Shown here piece after piece: positions 35,099 to 41,942 of a DNA stretch of 64,000 nt. Position numbers and translations under genes: made by a program. Below the pieces are notes generated by a model. The model searched no databases. It was not told where the DNA came from and worked only from the letters and a program-made list of their open reading frames with translations. Location: assembly GCA_012729015.1 (NCBI GenBank), contig JAAYDY010000099.1, forward strand, positions 1 through 64,000, given 5' to 3'. The stretch comes from Phycisphaerae bacterium. GTDB lineage: Bacteria > Planctomycetota > Phycisphaerae > FEN-1346 > JAACEH01. The first letter of the stretch is position 1, and every line of letters begins with the position of its first letter.

Positions 35099-35548
35099 GT
35101 GGTGAACCAGAACAGAGCCTACATCGAGACGCAGATTCTGACCGCGCGGCCGGAGCAGTTGACGCTGCTTCTGCTGGACGGGGCGATCCGGTTCGCGGAG
35201 CAGGCCAAGGGTCACCTGGCGGCATCGAACTTCGACGGCAGCTACCAGTGCTTGTCGAAGGCCGAGCAGATCGCCATGGAGCTGATGAACAGCCTGCGCC
35301 CGGAAAGCGCGCCGGACCTGTGCCGCCAGCAGGCGAGCCTCTACCTGTTCATCTACCAGAAGCTCGTCGAGGCGAACATGTACCGCGATGCGGCCCGGAT
35401 CGACGAGGCTGTTCGCGTGCTTCAGACGCTGCGCGAGACGTGGATCCTGCTGATCGAGAAGCTCCAGCACGATCAGGGCGACGAGCGGCCATCCGCGGTC
35501 GGTTACGCCGCGGCCCAGCCCGTGTCGGTCCTGTCGCTGCAGGGATAA
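35099..35548 (+). CDS. fliS: Flagellin export chaperone FliS
   Basis: 149 residues. Typical FliS start NQNRAYIETQILTARPEQLT with LLLLDGAIRFAEQAKGHLA, then KAEQIAMELMNSLRPE and LYLFIYQKLVEANMYRD. FliS binds the C-terminus of flagellin in the cytoplasm. Two GTG codons in tandem (35099, 35102) could start it; AGAGGAG lies 10-12 bases upstream. The C-terminal tail of about 20 residues is longer than average. Confidence 0.93.
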   Translation: MVNQNRAYIETQILTARPEQLTLLLLDGAIRFAEQAKGHLAASNFDGSYQCLSKAEQIAMELMNSLRPESAPDLCRQQASLYLFIYQKLVEANMYRDAARIDEAVRVLQTLRETWILLIEKLQHDQGDERPSAVGYAAAQPVSVLSLQG

Positions 35549-35599
35549 CACTCCGCCGCGCGACGTTCCCGTCGCAGGCGAGTCTGTTGGGAAAGAGAA

Positions 35600-35637
35600 C
35601 GGGCGCCGCCCTCTGGGGGCTGCGCCCGGGTCTTTGT
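35600..35637. terminator. Terminator between fliS and rplS
   Basis: ACGGGCGC pairs with GCGCCCGG-type sequence around a GCCCTCTGGGGGC inner stem, followed by TCTTTGTTG on the plus strand. It lies between convergent fliS and rplS. Confidence 0.6.
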
Positions 35638-35662
35638 TGCGATGGACGGATCGACGTCCGGA

Positions 35663-36142
35663 TTACTGCTCGGCGTTCTCTTTGGCCTGCTGCGCAGCCC
35701 TGGAGGCGGCGATCTTCGCCTCTTCCTCGGCCTTGCGAGCCTGGGCCTCGGCGATCGACTCTTCGCCCTCGATGTGAACCCCCTTCTTGCTGGCCACGCG
35801 ACGCTCTTTCAGCCGCGTGCTCTTGCCGACGCGATCCCGCAGGAAGTAAAGCTTGGCGCGCCGCGTGACGCCCGAGCGGACGACCTCGATCTGCGTAATG
35901 CGCGGCGAATGCAGCGGGAAAATACGCTCGACGCCCTCGCCCGCGACAATGCGGCGGACCGTGAACTTCTCGTTCAGGCCGCGGCCCCGACGGCTGATCA
36001 CCGTGCCGCGGAACACCTGGATACGCTCCTTGTCGCCTTCGACGATGCGCACGTGCACGCCGACCGTGTCGCCGATGTCGAACTGCGGCTTCTGGCTCTT
36101 GAAATACTCGGCTTCCACGTCGCGAATGATCTGCTGTGACAT
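35663..36142 (-). CDS. rplS: 50S ribosomal protein L19
   Basis: 159 residues. The core has FDIGDTVGVHVRIVEGDKER, QVFRGTVISRRGRGLNEKFT, GVERIFPLHSPRITQIEVVR and AKLYFLRDRVGKSTRLKER, all diagnostic of L19. The Escherichia protein has about 115 residues; the excess here is a charged C-terminal tail of about 45 residues (KKGVHIEGEESIAEAQARKA) of likely helical form. ATG with AGGAG 10 bases upstream. Usual partners rpsP, rimM and trmD are absent, so it is a solitary gene with its own promoter and long leader. Confidence 0.95.
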   Translation of the reverse strand: MSQQIIRDVEAEYFKSQKPQFDIGDTVGVHVRIVEGDKERIQVFRGTVISRRGRGLNEKFTVRRIVAGEGVERIFPLHSPRITQIEVVRSGVTRRAKLYFLRDRVGKSTRLKERRVASKKGVHIEGEESIAEAQARKAEEEAKIAASRAAQQAKENAEQ

Positions 36143-36300
36143 GATTCGGCACTCCTGCGTCTGTCGTCCCGGACCCTGCGGGCCCGGCCCTGTCGGCTGT
36201 CGGCAGCGGGAGCGCGGCTGTCGGCTCCTTGCCCATCGTTCGAACGGCTTGCCGCCGTCGGCGCCCTCGGCCCAAACCAACGGCCATGGCGCAGACGCAC

Positions 36301-36330
36301 AGTATAGCCGCCACGCCCAGGCCCGGTCAA
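36301..36330 (-). promoter_or_regulatory. Promoter of rplS
   Basis: On the minus strand TTGACC (36325-36330), 18 bases, TATACT (36301-36306). The predicted start near 36294 gives a leader of about 150 bases, long enough for autoregulation by L19. Confidence 0.65.
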
Positions 36331-36408
36331 GCAGATTTCCAGGCCATGCGAGGGTGGCGAGGGCAGGGGGCAGTGATGTTTGAGAAGCCCTTTCAACGGA
36401 ACGAAGCC

Positions 36409-36437
36409 TTGTCAGCGGCGTCCAAGACCGGTAGAGT
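36409..36437 (+). promoter_or_regulatory. Promoter of the secreted protein at 36490
   Basis: TTGTCA (36409-36414), 17 bases, TAGAGT (36432-36437). Divergent from the rplS promoter. Confidence 0.5.
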
Positions 36438-36489
36438 GTTTATGTCCGGTGCGGACCGCAGGTTAGACAGCCAGAGGGGAGCACAAGCC

Positions 36490-37731
36490 ATGAAACGACT
36501 TGTTGTGTCAGGACTCGTGTTGGCATGGGCGGCGACGCTGGGCGCCGGGTACGCTGCGGCCCAGGTCCAGTCGCACGTGTTGCCGGCCGATCTGCCGACG
36601 ACCATCCTGCCGCCGTCTGTGACGGAAACCCCCAAGCCCACGTCGAAGGACCTGTCGGTTCCCCTGGTGGAGGAAGAGCGGCCCCGGGGCACGGGCACGG
36701 CGTCGGGGGCGGGGGGCAAGGCGGACGCCCCGGCGGTGAAGGACGATGCCTTGGATTTGCTGGAGGGCAAGAAACCGGAGTCGGGTTCGACGTCGGGCGG
36801 GGGCGGGGGCGTCGGCGACCTGGGCAACGCCAACGCCATGACGCCGGCCGAGATGACGGGTTCGCCGCGGCAGGTCGTGGACCTGCTGGAGAAGGGCAAG
36901 CCTGCGGAGGCGGCGTTGCTGGGGCGGAAGCTGCTCGAGTTGGAGCCGGGCGTCTACAACGATGTCGTGTGGGACTACGTGGCCGGGGCGACGGCCTGGG
37001 CCGCTGCGCTGTCGGGCGACTTCGCCGGGGCCGCCGAGGCGCACCGGGCCGGGCAGAAGCGGGTGCGCGACCCTGCGGTGAAGAACTACCACGACAAGGC
37101 GGCAACCCTGATGGGCCGCGGCCAGCCGAAGGACGCCTCGGACGCGGCCGCCCGGGACATGGCCGCCAAGCTGGTGCTGCCGGAATCGTGGCGGCAACTG
37201 GTGCTGGAGCAGGTGGCGACGGAGCACCGCAACGCCCGCCGCGCGATCGAGCAGATGCAGAGCGCGCGGACGGTCGAGGCGCGGCTCAACAACATCAAGG
37301 TGGCCTGGGCCAATCTGCGGTTCGTCTACGCGGCGGACCCGAAGACCGGCCGGGATCTGGTGGTCGAGTTCAAGGCGGCGGCCGACGCACTGATCGTCGA
37401 CGCCGAGGCCAGCCTGCTCGACGAGGCACGCAAACAGCACGCCGAAGTGGCCCGCTTGCAGCACATTCCGATGAAGCCGAGCCTGATACCGATGTGGAAC
37501 GACGAGGTCAAGAAGCTCTGGAGCGCGATCAGCGAGGTCAAACGCGTCTGCCGCATTCACGATTACCTGTCGCGACAGACGCTGGCGTCGCCGGGGGCGG
37601 CCCAGACGGCGTTCGACGCGGCGCACCAGTTGCTGTACGAACCCGCCGGCCGCGGCTACGTGTACAAGCTCATGGGCCAGAAAACAGCCATGGGCCTGGA
37701 CATGATTCGCACCGCACCGCCGCCGCCGTGA
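36490..37731 (+). CDS. Secreted protein, unknown
   Basis: 413 residues with a signal peptide (MKRLVVSGLVLAWAATLGAG, cleavage after AAA). Residues 25-110 are Pro/Gly/Ser-rich and disordered, with a SGGGGGVGDLG run. The rest is mainly helical (SPRQVVDLLEKGKPAEAALL, DFAGAAEAHRAGQKRVRD, AKLVLPESWRQLVLEQVATE), with a TPR-like start. GGGGAG site upstream of the ATG. No family is recognised and it stands alone with its own promoter. Confidence 0.7.
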   Translation: MKRLVVSGLVLAWAATLGAGYAAAQVQSHVLPADLPTTILPPSVTETPKPTSKDLSVPLVEEERPRGTGTASGAGGKADAPAVKDDALDLLEGKKPESGSTSGGGGGVGDLGNANAMTPAEMTGSPRQVVDLLEKGKPAEAALLGRKLLELEPGVYNDVVWDYVAGATAWAAALSGDFAGAAEAHRAGQKRVRDPAVKNYHDKAATLMGRGQPKDASDAAARDMAAKLVLPESWRQLVLEQVATEHRNARRAIEQMQSARTVEARLNNIKVAWANLRFVYAADPKTGRDLVVEFKAAADALIVDAEASLLDEARKQHAEVARLQHIPMKPSLIPMWNDEVKKLWSAISEVKRVCRIHDYLSRQTLASPGAAQTAFDAAHQLLYEPAGRGYVYKLMGQKTAMGLDMIRTAPPPP

Positions 37732-37784
37732 GCCGCAGGGGCACACGAGTCCGGCTTGGCCGCGAGCATGGCGACCAACAGCCT

Positions 37785-37812
37785 GTAGGGTGGGTCCCCC
37801 GGACCCACGCGG
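37785..37812. repeat. Palindromic repeat, family B
   Basis: GTAGGGTGGG, then TCCCCCGGA, then CCCACGCGG. Part of a 487-base gene-free stretch (37732-38218) that also holds a GGCGGGTCTTGCCCGCCGTG palindrome at 37880-37906 and a family-D copy with AATAGACCCGACA near 37945. Confidence 0.75.
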
Positions 37813-38060
37813 CGCGTGTTGCTTGTGTGGCCTGCGGCTGGCCGGTTGGCGGCGGGGGCAAGGGGAGGCTCTGTGACTGTGCCACGGCGGGTCTTGCCCG
37901 CCGTGCCGACGCGCGGGGGAGTGTTCAGCCGGTAGGTCAGGTCAATAGACCCGACACGCTGGTGGGCGAGCAGGGGCTGCGTGGGCGGCCCGGGGGACCG
38001 TGTGCGGTGCTCCTCTGTCGTTCGTCACAGGACGCCACACAGCGGGCCTCGCATGCCCTA

Positions 38061-38155
38061 GAAATGGCATACTGCCCTCAACGGGTTCAAGAAATGGTAT
38101 ACTGTCCCCGTGGGTCGTCCCCGTGGGTCAATGGTATACTGTCCCCGTAGGTCGA
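38061..38155 (+). repeat. Repeats of ATGGTATACTGTCCCCG, family E
   Basis: Three versions of AAATGGTATACTG-CCC (one diverged as GGCATACTGCCC) with GTCCCCGTGGGTC spacers in 95 bases. The repeats lie just before a low-GC lipoprotein gene and an RHS remnant and may mark an insertion-prone site. Confidence 0.6.
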
Positions 38156-38218
38156 TGATTTGGAGCTGCCGCCCCTTGATCTCTAGCTCGTGTGCGTGTG
38201 TTAGACGGGAGGGTGACC

Positions 38219-38593
38219 ATGTGTGCGAATACATGGTGTGCTGTGATGTGCGTCATAGTGTGCTGTGCGGGATGTCATGCTCTCGGCGTGAATCTCGACG
38301 ATCCGGCTGTTGAGGTGACCAATGAGTCGCAGTGCCGTGTCGAGCATCTTGTTGCGGTGGTCATGTACGACGGCGTAGAAGAACGGGCAACACTAAGTGA
38401 TCTTCCCATGGGAGGGCGGAGTCGCATGACGCGCAGGACATCTGACATGATAGTGCAAAGCATACAATATGAACAAGCAGGGGAACAGTATAGGAGCGAC
38501 GTGCTGCTCAATATTACGCCCGGTGAGGTGCTTGTGGTGGTGATAAGTGACGGTGGTAGGGTTGAGACATCACAGCAATGTGCTAAGGGATGA
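38219..38593 (+). CDS. Small lipoprotein, unknown, atypical composition
   Basis: 124 residues. The ATG has a CGGGAGGG site 6 bases upstream. N-terminal MCANTWCAVMCVIVCC then AGC looks like a short lipoprotein signal with anchoring Cys near residue 19. The mature part (VEVTNESQCRVEHLVAVVMY, ITPGEVLVVVISDGG) looks like a small beta sandwich. Codon use is less GC-rich than the neighbours (many GTG, TGT, ATA), which suggests recent acquisition. It directly precedes an RHS remnant, so an association with an RHS/polymorphic-toxin element is possible but unproven. Confidence 0.6.
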   Translation: MCANTWCAVMCVIVCCAGCHALGVNLDDPAVEVTNESQCRVEHLVAVVMYDGVEERATLSDLPMGGRSRMTRRTSDMIVQSIQYEQAGEQYRSDVLLNITPGEVLVVVISDGGRVETSQQCAKG

Positions 38594-38599
38594 ATCAGT

Positions 38600-39074
38600 G
38601 GACGGCTGGGGCCACGTTGGTTAAGTGTTGCTATGATGGATGTGGCCGCCGCGTTTGTGAGTGGGCAGGGTGGCTTCCCCGGACTACGCGGGTGCGCTGT
38701 CGGCGTGCGCGGTGTAGCAGATTCCTCAGCGGCAGGCTTGGCTCGAATCGGGCGGTCGTGATGCGGCGGAGGTCGCGTTGCGGCCGCCCGTGTTGTGCGA
38801 GGAAAAGGCCTGGGGCCTGGACCAGTTGGGGAACTGGGGGACGTTTGACGTTGACGACGCGGACAACGGGCTGGACCTGAATCAGGAGCGGGAGCACAAT
38901 GCGGCGAACGAGGTGGGGACGATCTCGGTGGCGTCGGGGGGCGCGGGGGTGAACTGGGCGGACCCGGTGCACGACGCGAAGGGGAACATGACGACGTTGC
39001 CGAAGGGCTGGTCGCCGGCGTCTGGGCTGACGTGCGTGTACGATGCGTGGAACCGCCTGGTGGAGGTCAAGTGG
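38600..39074 (+). pseudogene. RHS/YD-repeat protein remnant
   Basis: Translation in one frame gives LVKCCYDGCGRRVCEW at about 38611-38670, matching the YDGLGRR motif of RHS repeats. From about 38800 another frame gives EEKAWGLDQLGNWGTF, HNAANEVGTISVASGG, DPVHDAKGNMTTLPKGW and CVYDAWNRLVEVK, a typical RHS core segment. The two parts are out of frame with each other, lack a start and signal, and are interrupted by a degraded family-B repeat (near 38669) and ended by another at 39075. A broken, partial gene. Confidence 0.8.
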
Positions 39075-39106
39075 GTAAGGTGGGTCCCCCGGACCCACCC
39101 TACGGG
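39075..39106. repeat. Palindromic repeat, family B, symmetrical
   Basis: GTAAGGTGGGTCCCCC then GGACCCACCCTACGGG: both arms are complete, so it is a perfect-looking dyad. It cuts off the RHS remnant and lies 17 bases from the end of the aldo/keto reductase gene, where it could also form a terminating hairpin. Confidence 0.75.
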
Positions 39107-39122
39107 CTGTCCCCCATGGCAC

Positions 39123-39989
39123 TCAGTGGGGATGTTTGTACTGCTCCAGGTGGCCCTTGACCGCGAGGGGTTTCACCTGGTCGAGAAGTTCCTTCTGACG
39201 CTGGGGCGTCATGGGCTCGAACGACCGTGCCGTCTCGATGTTCTCGCGCAGCACCTCCAGGCGATCCATGCCGCTGACGAGGACGTCGATCGGCTGGCTC
39301 AGGGCGTAGCGGATTGCATCGCGGGCGGCAACGCCTGTCTTCAGGAGCTGCCCGCTCGACAGGCTTTTCATCCCGATGACGCCGATGCCGCGATCGCGAA
39401 GCCGCGGCAGGATCCGCTGCTGAAAACTGTGGAAATGCGCGTCCAGGAGGTTGACCGGCACCTGCACCGCGTCCCACGGAATCTCCAGATCGAGCATCTT
39501 CTCGAGAATCTCCGGACGGAAATGGCCTGTGACCCCGAGAAACCGGATGCGTCCGGCCGATTTGGCCTCCATGGCCGCATCGAGCACGCGATGGCGCAGG
39601 ATGAACTGCGGCTCCTCGGGCTCACAGATGTCGTGCAACTGGAGCAGGTCCACGTGGTGAACACCCAGGCGGCGCAGACTCTGGTCCAGTTGCCGCCGGA
39701 ACGTCTCGGCGTCGCGGCCATGGTTCTTGGTCATCAGGAAGACTCGGCTGCGATACCCGTCGGCCAGGGCGCGGCCCATGATCTCTTCGCTTCGCCCCTG
39801 ATGGTAGCACCAGGCGTTGTCCAGGAACGTCACGCCGGCGTCGATGGCCTCGCGGACGAGACGCACGCCCAGCTCGGGACCGCCTGCGCCGACGTGGTAG
39901 CCCCCCAGTCCCAGTATGGAAACGCTCTGTCCGGTGCGGCCCAGAACGCGCGTGGGAAGCGGAGGCAAAGAGGGTTGCCGGTCCGTCAT
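39123..39989 (-). CDS. Aldo/keto reductase
   Basis: 288 residues. NADPH-dependent carbonyl reductase family with the catalytic tetrad visible: Asp in AGVTFLDNAWCYHQGRSEE, Tyr in the same stretch, Lys in VFLMTKNHGRD and His in VDLLQLHDICEPEE. Further family features are LGLGGYHVG near the start and SGMDRLEVLRENIETA near the end. The motif order fits the planctomycete group of aldo/keto reductases. GGGAG site 7 bases before the ATG. Substrate unknown. Confidence 0.92.
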   Translation of the reverse strand: MTDRQPSLPPLPTRVLGRTGQSVSILGLGGYHVGAGGPELGVRLVREAIDAGVTFLDNAWCYHQGRSEEIMGRALADGYRSRVFLMTKNHGRDAETFRRQLDQSLRRLGVHHVDLLQLHDICEPEEPQFILRHRVLDAAMEAKSAGRIRFLGVTGHFRPEILEKMLDLEIPWDAVQVPVNLLDAHFHSFQQRILPRLRDRGIGVIGMKSLSSGQLLKTGVAARDAIRYALSQPIDVLVSGMDRLEVLRENIETARSFEPMTPQRQKELLDQVKPLAVKGHLEQYKHPH

Positions 39990-40105
39990 GGCTGCTCCCG
40001 GGGAACGGGCGGCAAGGAGGTGAAAAAAAAGAGAAGGGAACCGGCCCGGCCGCTATGGTCGCCGACACAGCGAGCCGAGGTTCTCAGTTCCCCTCTTCAC
40101 CCGTA

Positions 40106-40111
40106 ATTATA
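40106..40111 (-). promoter_or_regulatory. TATAAT box upstream of the aldo/keto reductase
   Basis: A perfect -10 TATAAT on the minus strand, 117 bases before the ATG; the -35 region is weak (CGCGTT at 17 bases). The transcript would begin near 40099. Confidence 0.45.
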
Positions 40112-40280
40112 GCACACGTGCGGCCATAACGCGGCAGACTTGACGCGTTTTTTTGGCAGCCACAGCCCCAAAGGCCCTTTTCTGTGCCAGGAATGCGGTT
40201 TTCGGGGGTGTCCGGCCTTTCCGTTTTTGCTGGCCCGAAAGCCGCTTTTCACTGGACATGCCACGACCCCGACGATGGCC

Positions 40281-40392
40281 AGGTGCCATGCCTGCCCGGT
40301 CAGGCATGCCGAACGGTCAGGATCCTCCGCTTTGCCCTTCATGGCCGCCCCTCGACCGTGTTCTGGAACGGCGTCAAGCGGCCATGGCACCG
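40281..40392. repeat. Dispersed palindromic repeat, family C, diverged
   Basis: GGTGCCATGCCTGCCCGG with CAGGCATGCCG, then CTCGACCGTGTTCTGGAAC and GGCGTCAAGCGGCCATGGC. The rest of the 730-base gap (39990-40720) shows no gene; an AT-rich TTTTATAAAG stretch near 40573-40582 may be a promoter for the ParA-like gene. Confidence 0.65.
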
Positions 40393-40720
40393 GACGTTTT
40401 GACACTGGCTGCGACCTCAACGAGAGCACGGGCCACGCCGCCGCCCAGACTGCGGCGCCCGACGTCGAAAGGCGTCCGGCGGTCGGCGTGTCGGACGTGT
40501 GCGCCGCACCCATGCGCTGGAAGAAAGAAAAGTGGAATTCCGGACGGAAAATCCTTGGAGTGAGTCCGATAATTTTATAAAGAGATAGCAGGCGCACGTC
40601 CGATATTTCTTTGTGAAGTGTCATTTCAGTACTGCCAGGGCTGCGGCATCGCTGCCTGTCTGACCCACACCGCAACCTGACGGACGAGCATGACCCGGGG
40701 GGGAAGTGCGGAGGAGACCG

Positions 40721-41869
40721 ATGCGAACAATCGCCGTATTCAACCAGAAGGGCGGCTGCGGCAAGACCACCACAGCCATTCACCTGTCGGCCTGCCTGGC
40801 GGAATCGGGCAAGCGGACATTGCTGATCGACCTGGACCCGCAGGGCCATGCGACGATCGGCACCAACGTGAAGCAGGAGGACGTCGAGTGCTCGACGTTC
40901 GATTGCCTGGTGGACCGGGAGGACGGCTGCGCGACGCTGTCGCTGGCCGACATCGCCTGGGAAATCCTGAACGACTTGTACCTGGCGCCGGCGTCGATCA
41001 TGCTGAGCGCGGCCGAGCAGCGGCTGTCGGGCCTGGAGAACCGCCAGGAGCGGCTGCTGGAGGCGTTGCGTCGTATCGAGCACTTGTACGATTTCTGCGT
41101 GGTGGATTGCGGGCCTTCGATGAACCTGCTGTCGATCAACGCGTTGCGTGCCGCCGACACGGTGGTCGTTCCGGTGGAGACGGGCTTCTTCTCCGTTGAA
41201 AGCGTGGGTCGCGTACGCGAGACCATCCAGATGGTGGCCCAGCGCACCGGCCACGAGCCGCGCGTCCTGATCCTGCCGACGATGTACGATCCGCGGACCA
41301 AGAGCGATCGGGCGGCGTACAAGCAGCTCCAGCGGGACTACAACGATCTGCTGGCCGAGACGACGATCCGGTTCAACGCCAAGCTCAAGGAAGCGGCGGC
41401 GGCCGGCAGCCCGATCACGGAGTTCTTCCCTGGGTGCCGCGGGCACAAGGATTACCAGTCGCTGGCCCACGAGCTGATGGCCGAGACGGTGCAGTTCCGG
41501 ATGGTCGAAACGGCCGCGACGGAACGGACGGCCCGTGCGGAGCAGACGGCCGCCGTGGAGAAGATGACCCAGGAGATTCTCGGGCCGAACCTGGTGGACG
41601 ACGGCGTGGTGTTCCTGGCGCGGGCGCCGGGGGCTCAGAACGTGCGTCTGGCGGGCAGCTTCAACGGCTGGAACCCGGACGCCGGGACAATGGCCCGGGA
41701 CGCCGGCGACGACACGCTGTGGCGGCTGCGCGTGCCCCTGGGCCACGGGCGTCATGAGTACCGCCTGGTGATCGACGGCCAGTGGGCCGCGGACCCCGCG
41801 AATCCCAATACGCGCGTGAACGAATTCGGCGAGTTCAACAGCGTGGTCGAACTGGGAAGCGCCGTCTGA
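40721..41869 (+). CDS. ParA/MinD-type ATPase fused to a glycogen-binding domain
   Basis: 382 residues; ATG with GGAGGAG 5 bases upstream. Residues 1-260 are a ParA-family ATPase: deviant Walker A QKGGCGKTTTAIHL (both the signature Lys and P-loop Lys are present), LLIDLDPQGHATIG and switch VVDCGPSMNLLS. Residues 265-290 form a linker helix. Residues about 292-382 match the CBM48/AMPK-beta glycogen-binding fold: VVFLARAPGAQNVRLAGSFN, GWNP, HEYRLVIDGQWAADPANP, FGEFNSVVEL. In known CBM48 domains the Trp residues contact alpha-glucans. Such ATPases position cargo; the fusion suggests glycogen-linked positioning or segregation. A partner gene follows after 73 bases. Confidence 0.9.
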   Translation: MRTIAVFNQKGGCGKTTTAIHLSACLAESGKRTLLIDLDPQGHATIGTNVKQEDVECSTFDCLVDREDGCATLSLADIAWEILNDLYLAPASIMLSAAEQRLSGLENRQERLLEALRRIEHLYDFCVVDCGPSMNLLSINALRAADTVVVPVETGFFSVESVGRVRETIQMVAQRTGHEPRVLILPTMYDPRTKSDRAAYKQLQRDYNDLLAETTIRFNAKLKEAAAAGSPITEFFPGCRGHKDYQSLAHELMAETVQFRMVETAATERTARAEQTAAVEKMTQEILGPNLVDDGVVFLARAPGAQNVRLAGSFNGWNPDAGTMARDAGDDTLWRLRVPLGHGRHEYRLVIDGQWAADPANPNTRVNEFGEFNSVVELGSAV

Positions 41870-41942
41870 TCGCTACCCGTCGATCGGGGGAACCGATCGC
41901 AGGGAGCGTGCTCCGACGCAAGGACGCGGAGGCCGCCAGGAA

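Noticed and set aside
31232-35551. A 1439-codon open frame antisense to the flagellar genes
   Set aside because: It is Arg/His/Val-rich, has no start signal or motif, and mirrors the codon pattern of fliD on the other strand.
38778-40106. A 442-codon frame joining the RHS segment to sequence downstream
   Set aside because: After the family-B repeat it only runs antisense through the aldo/keto reductase gene; the RHS part itself is broken.
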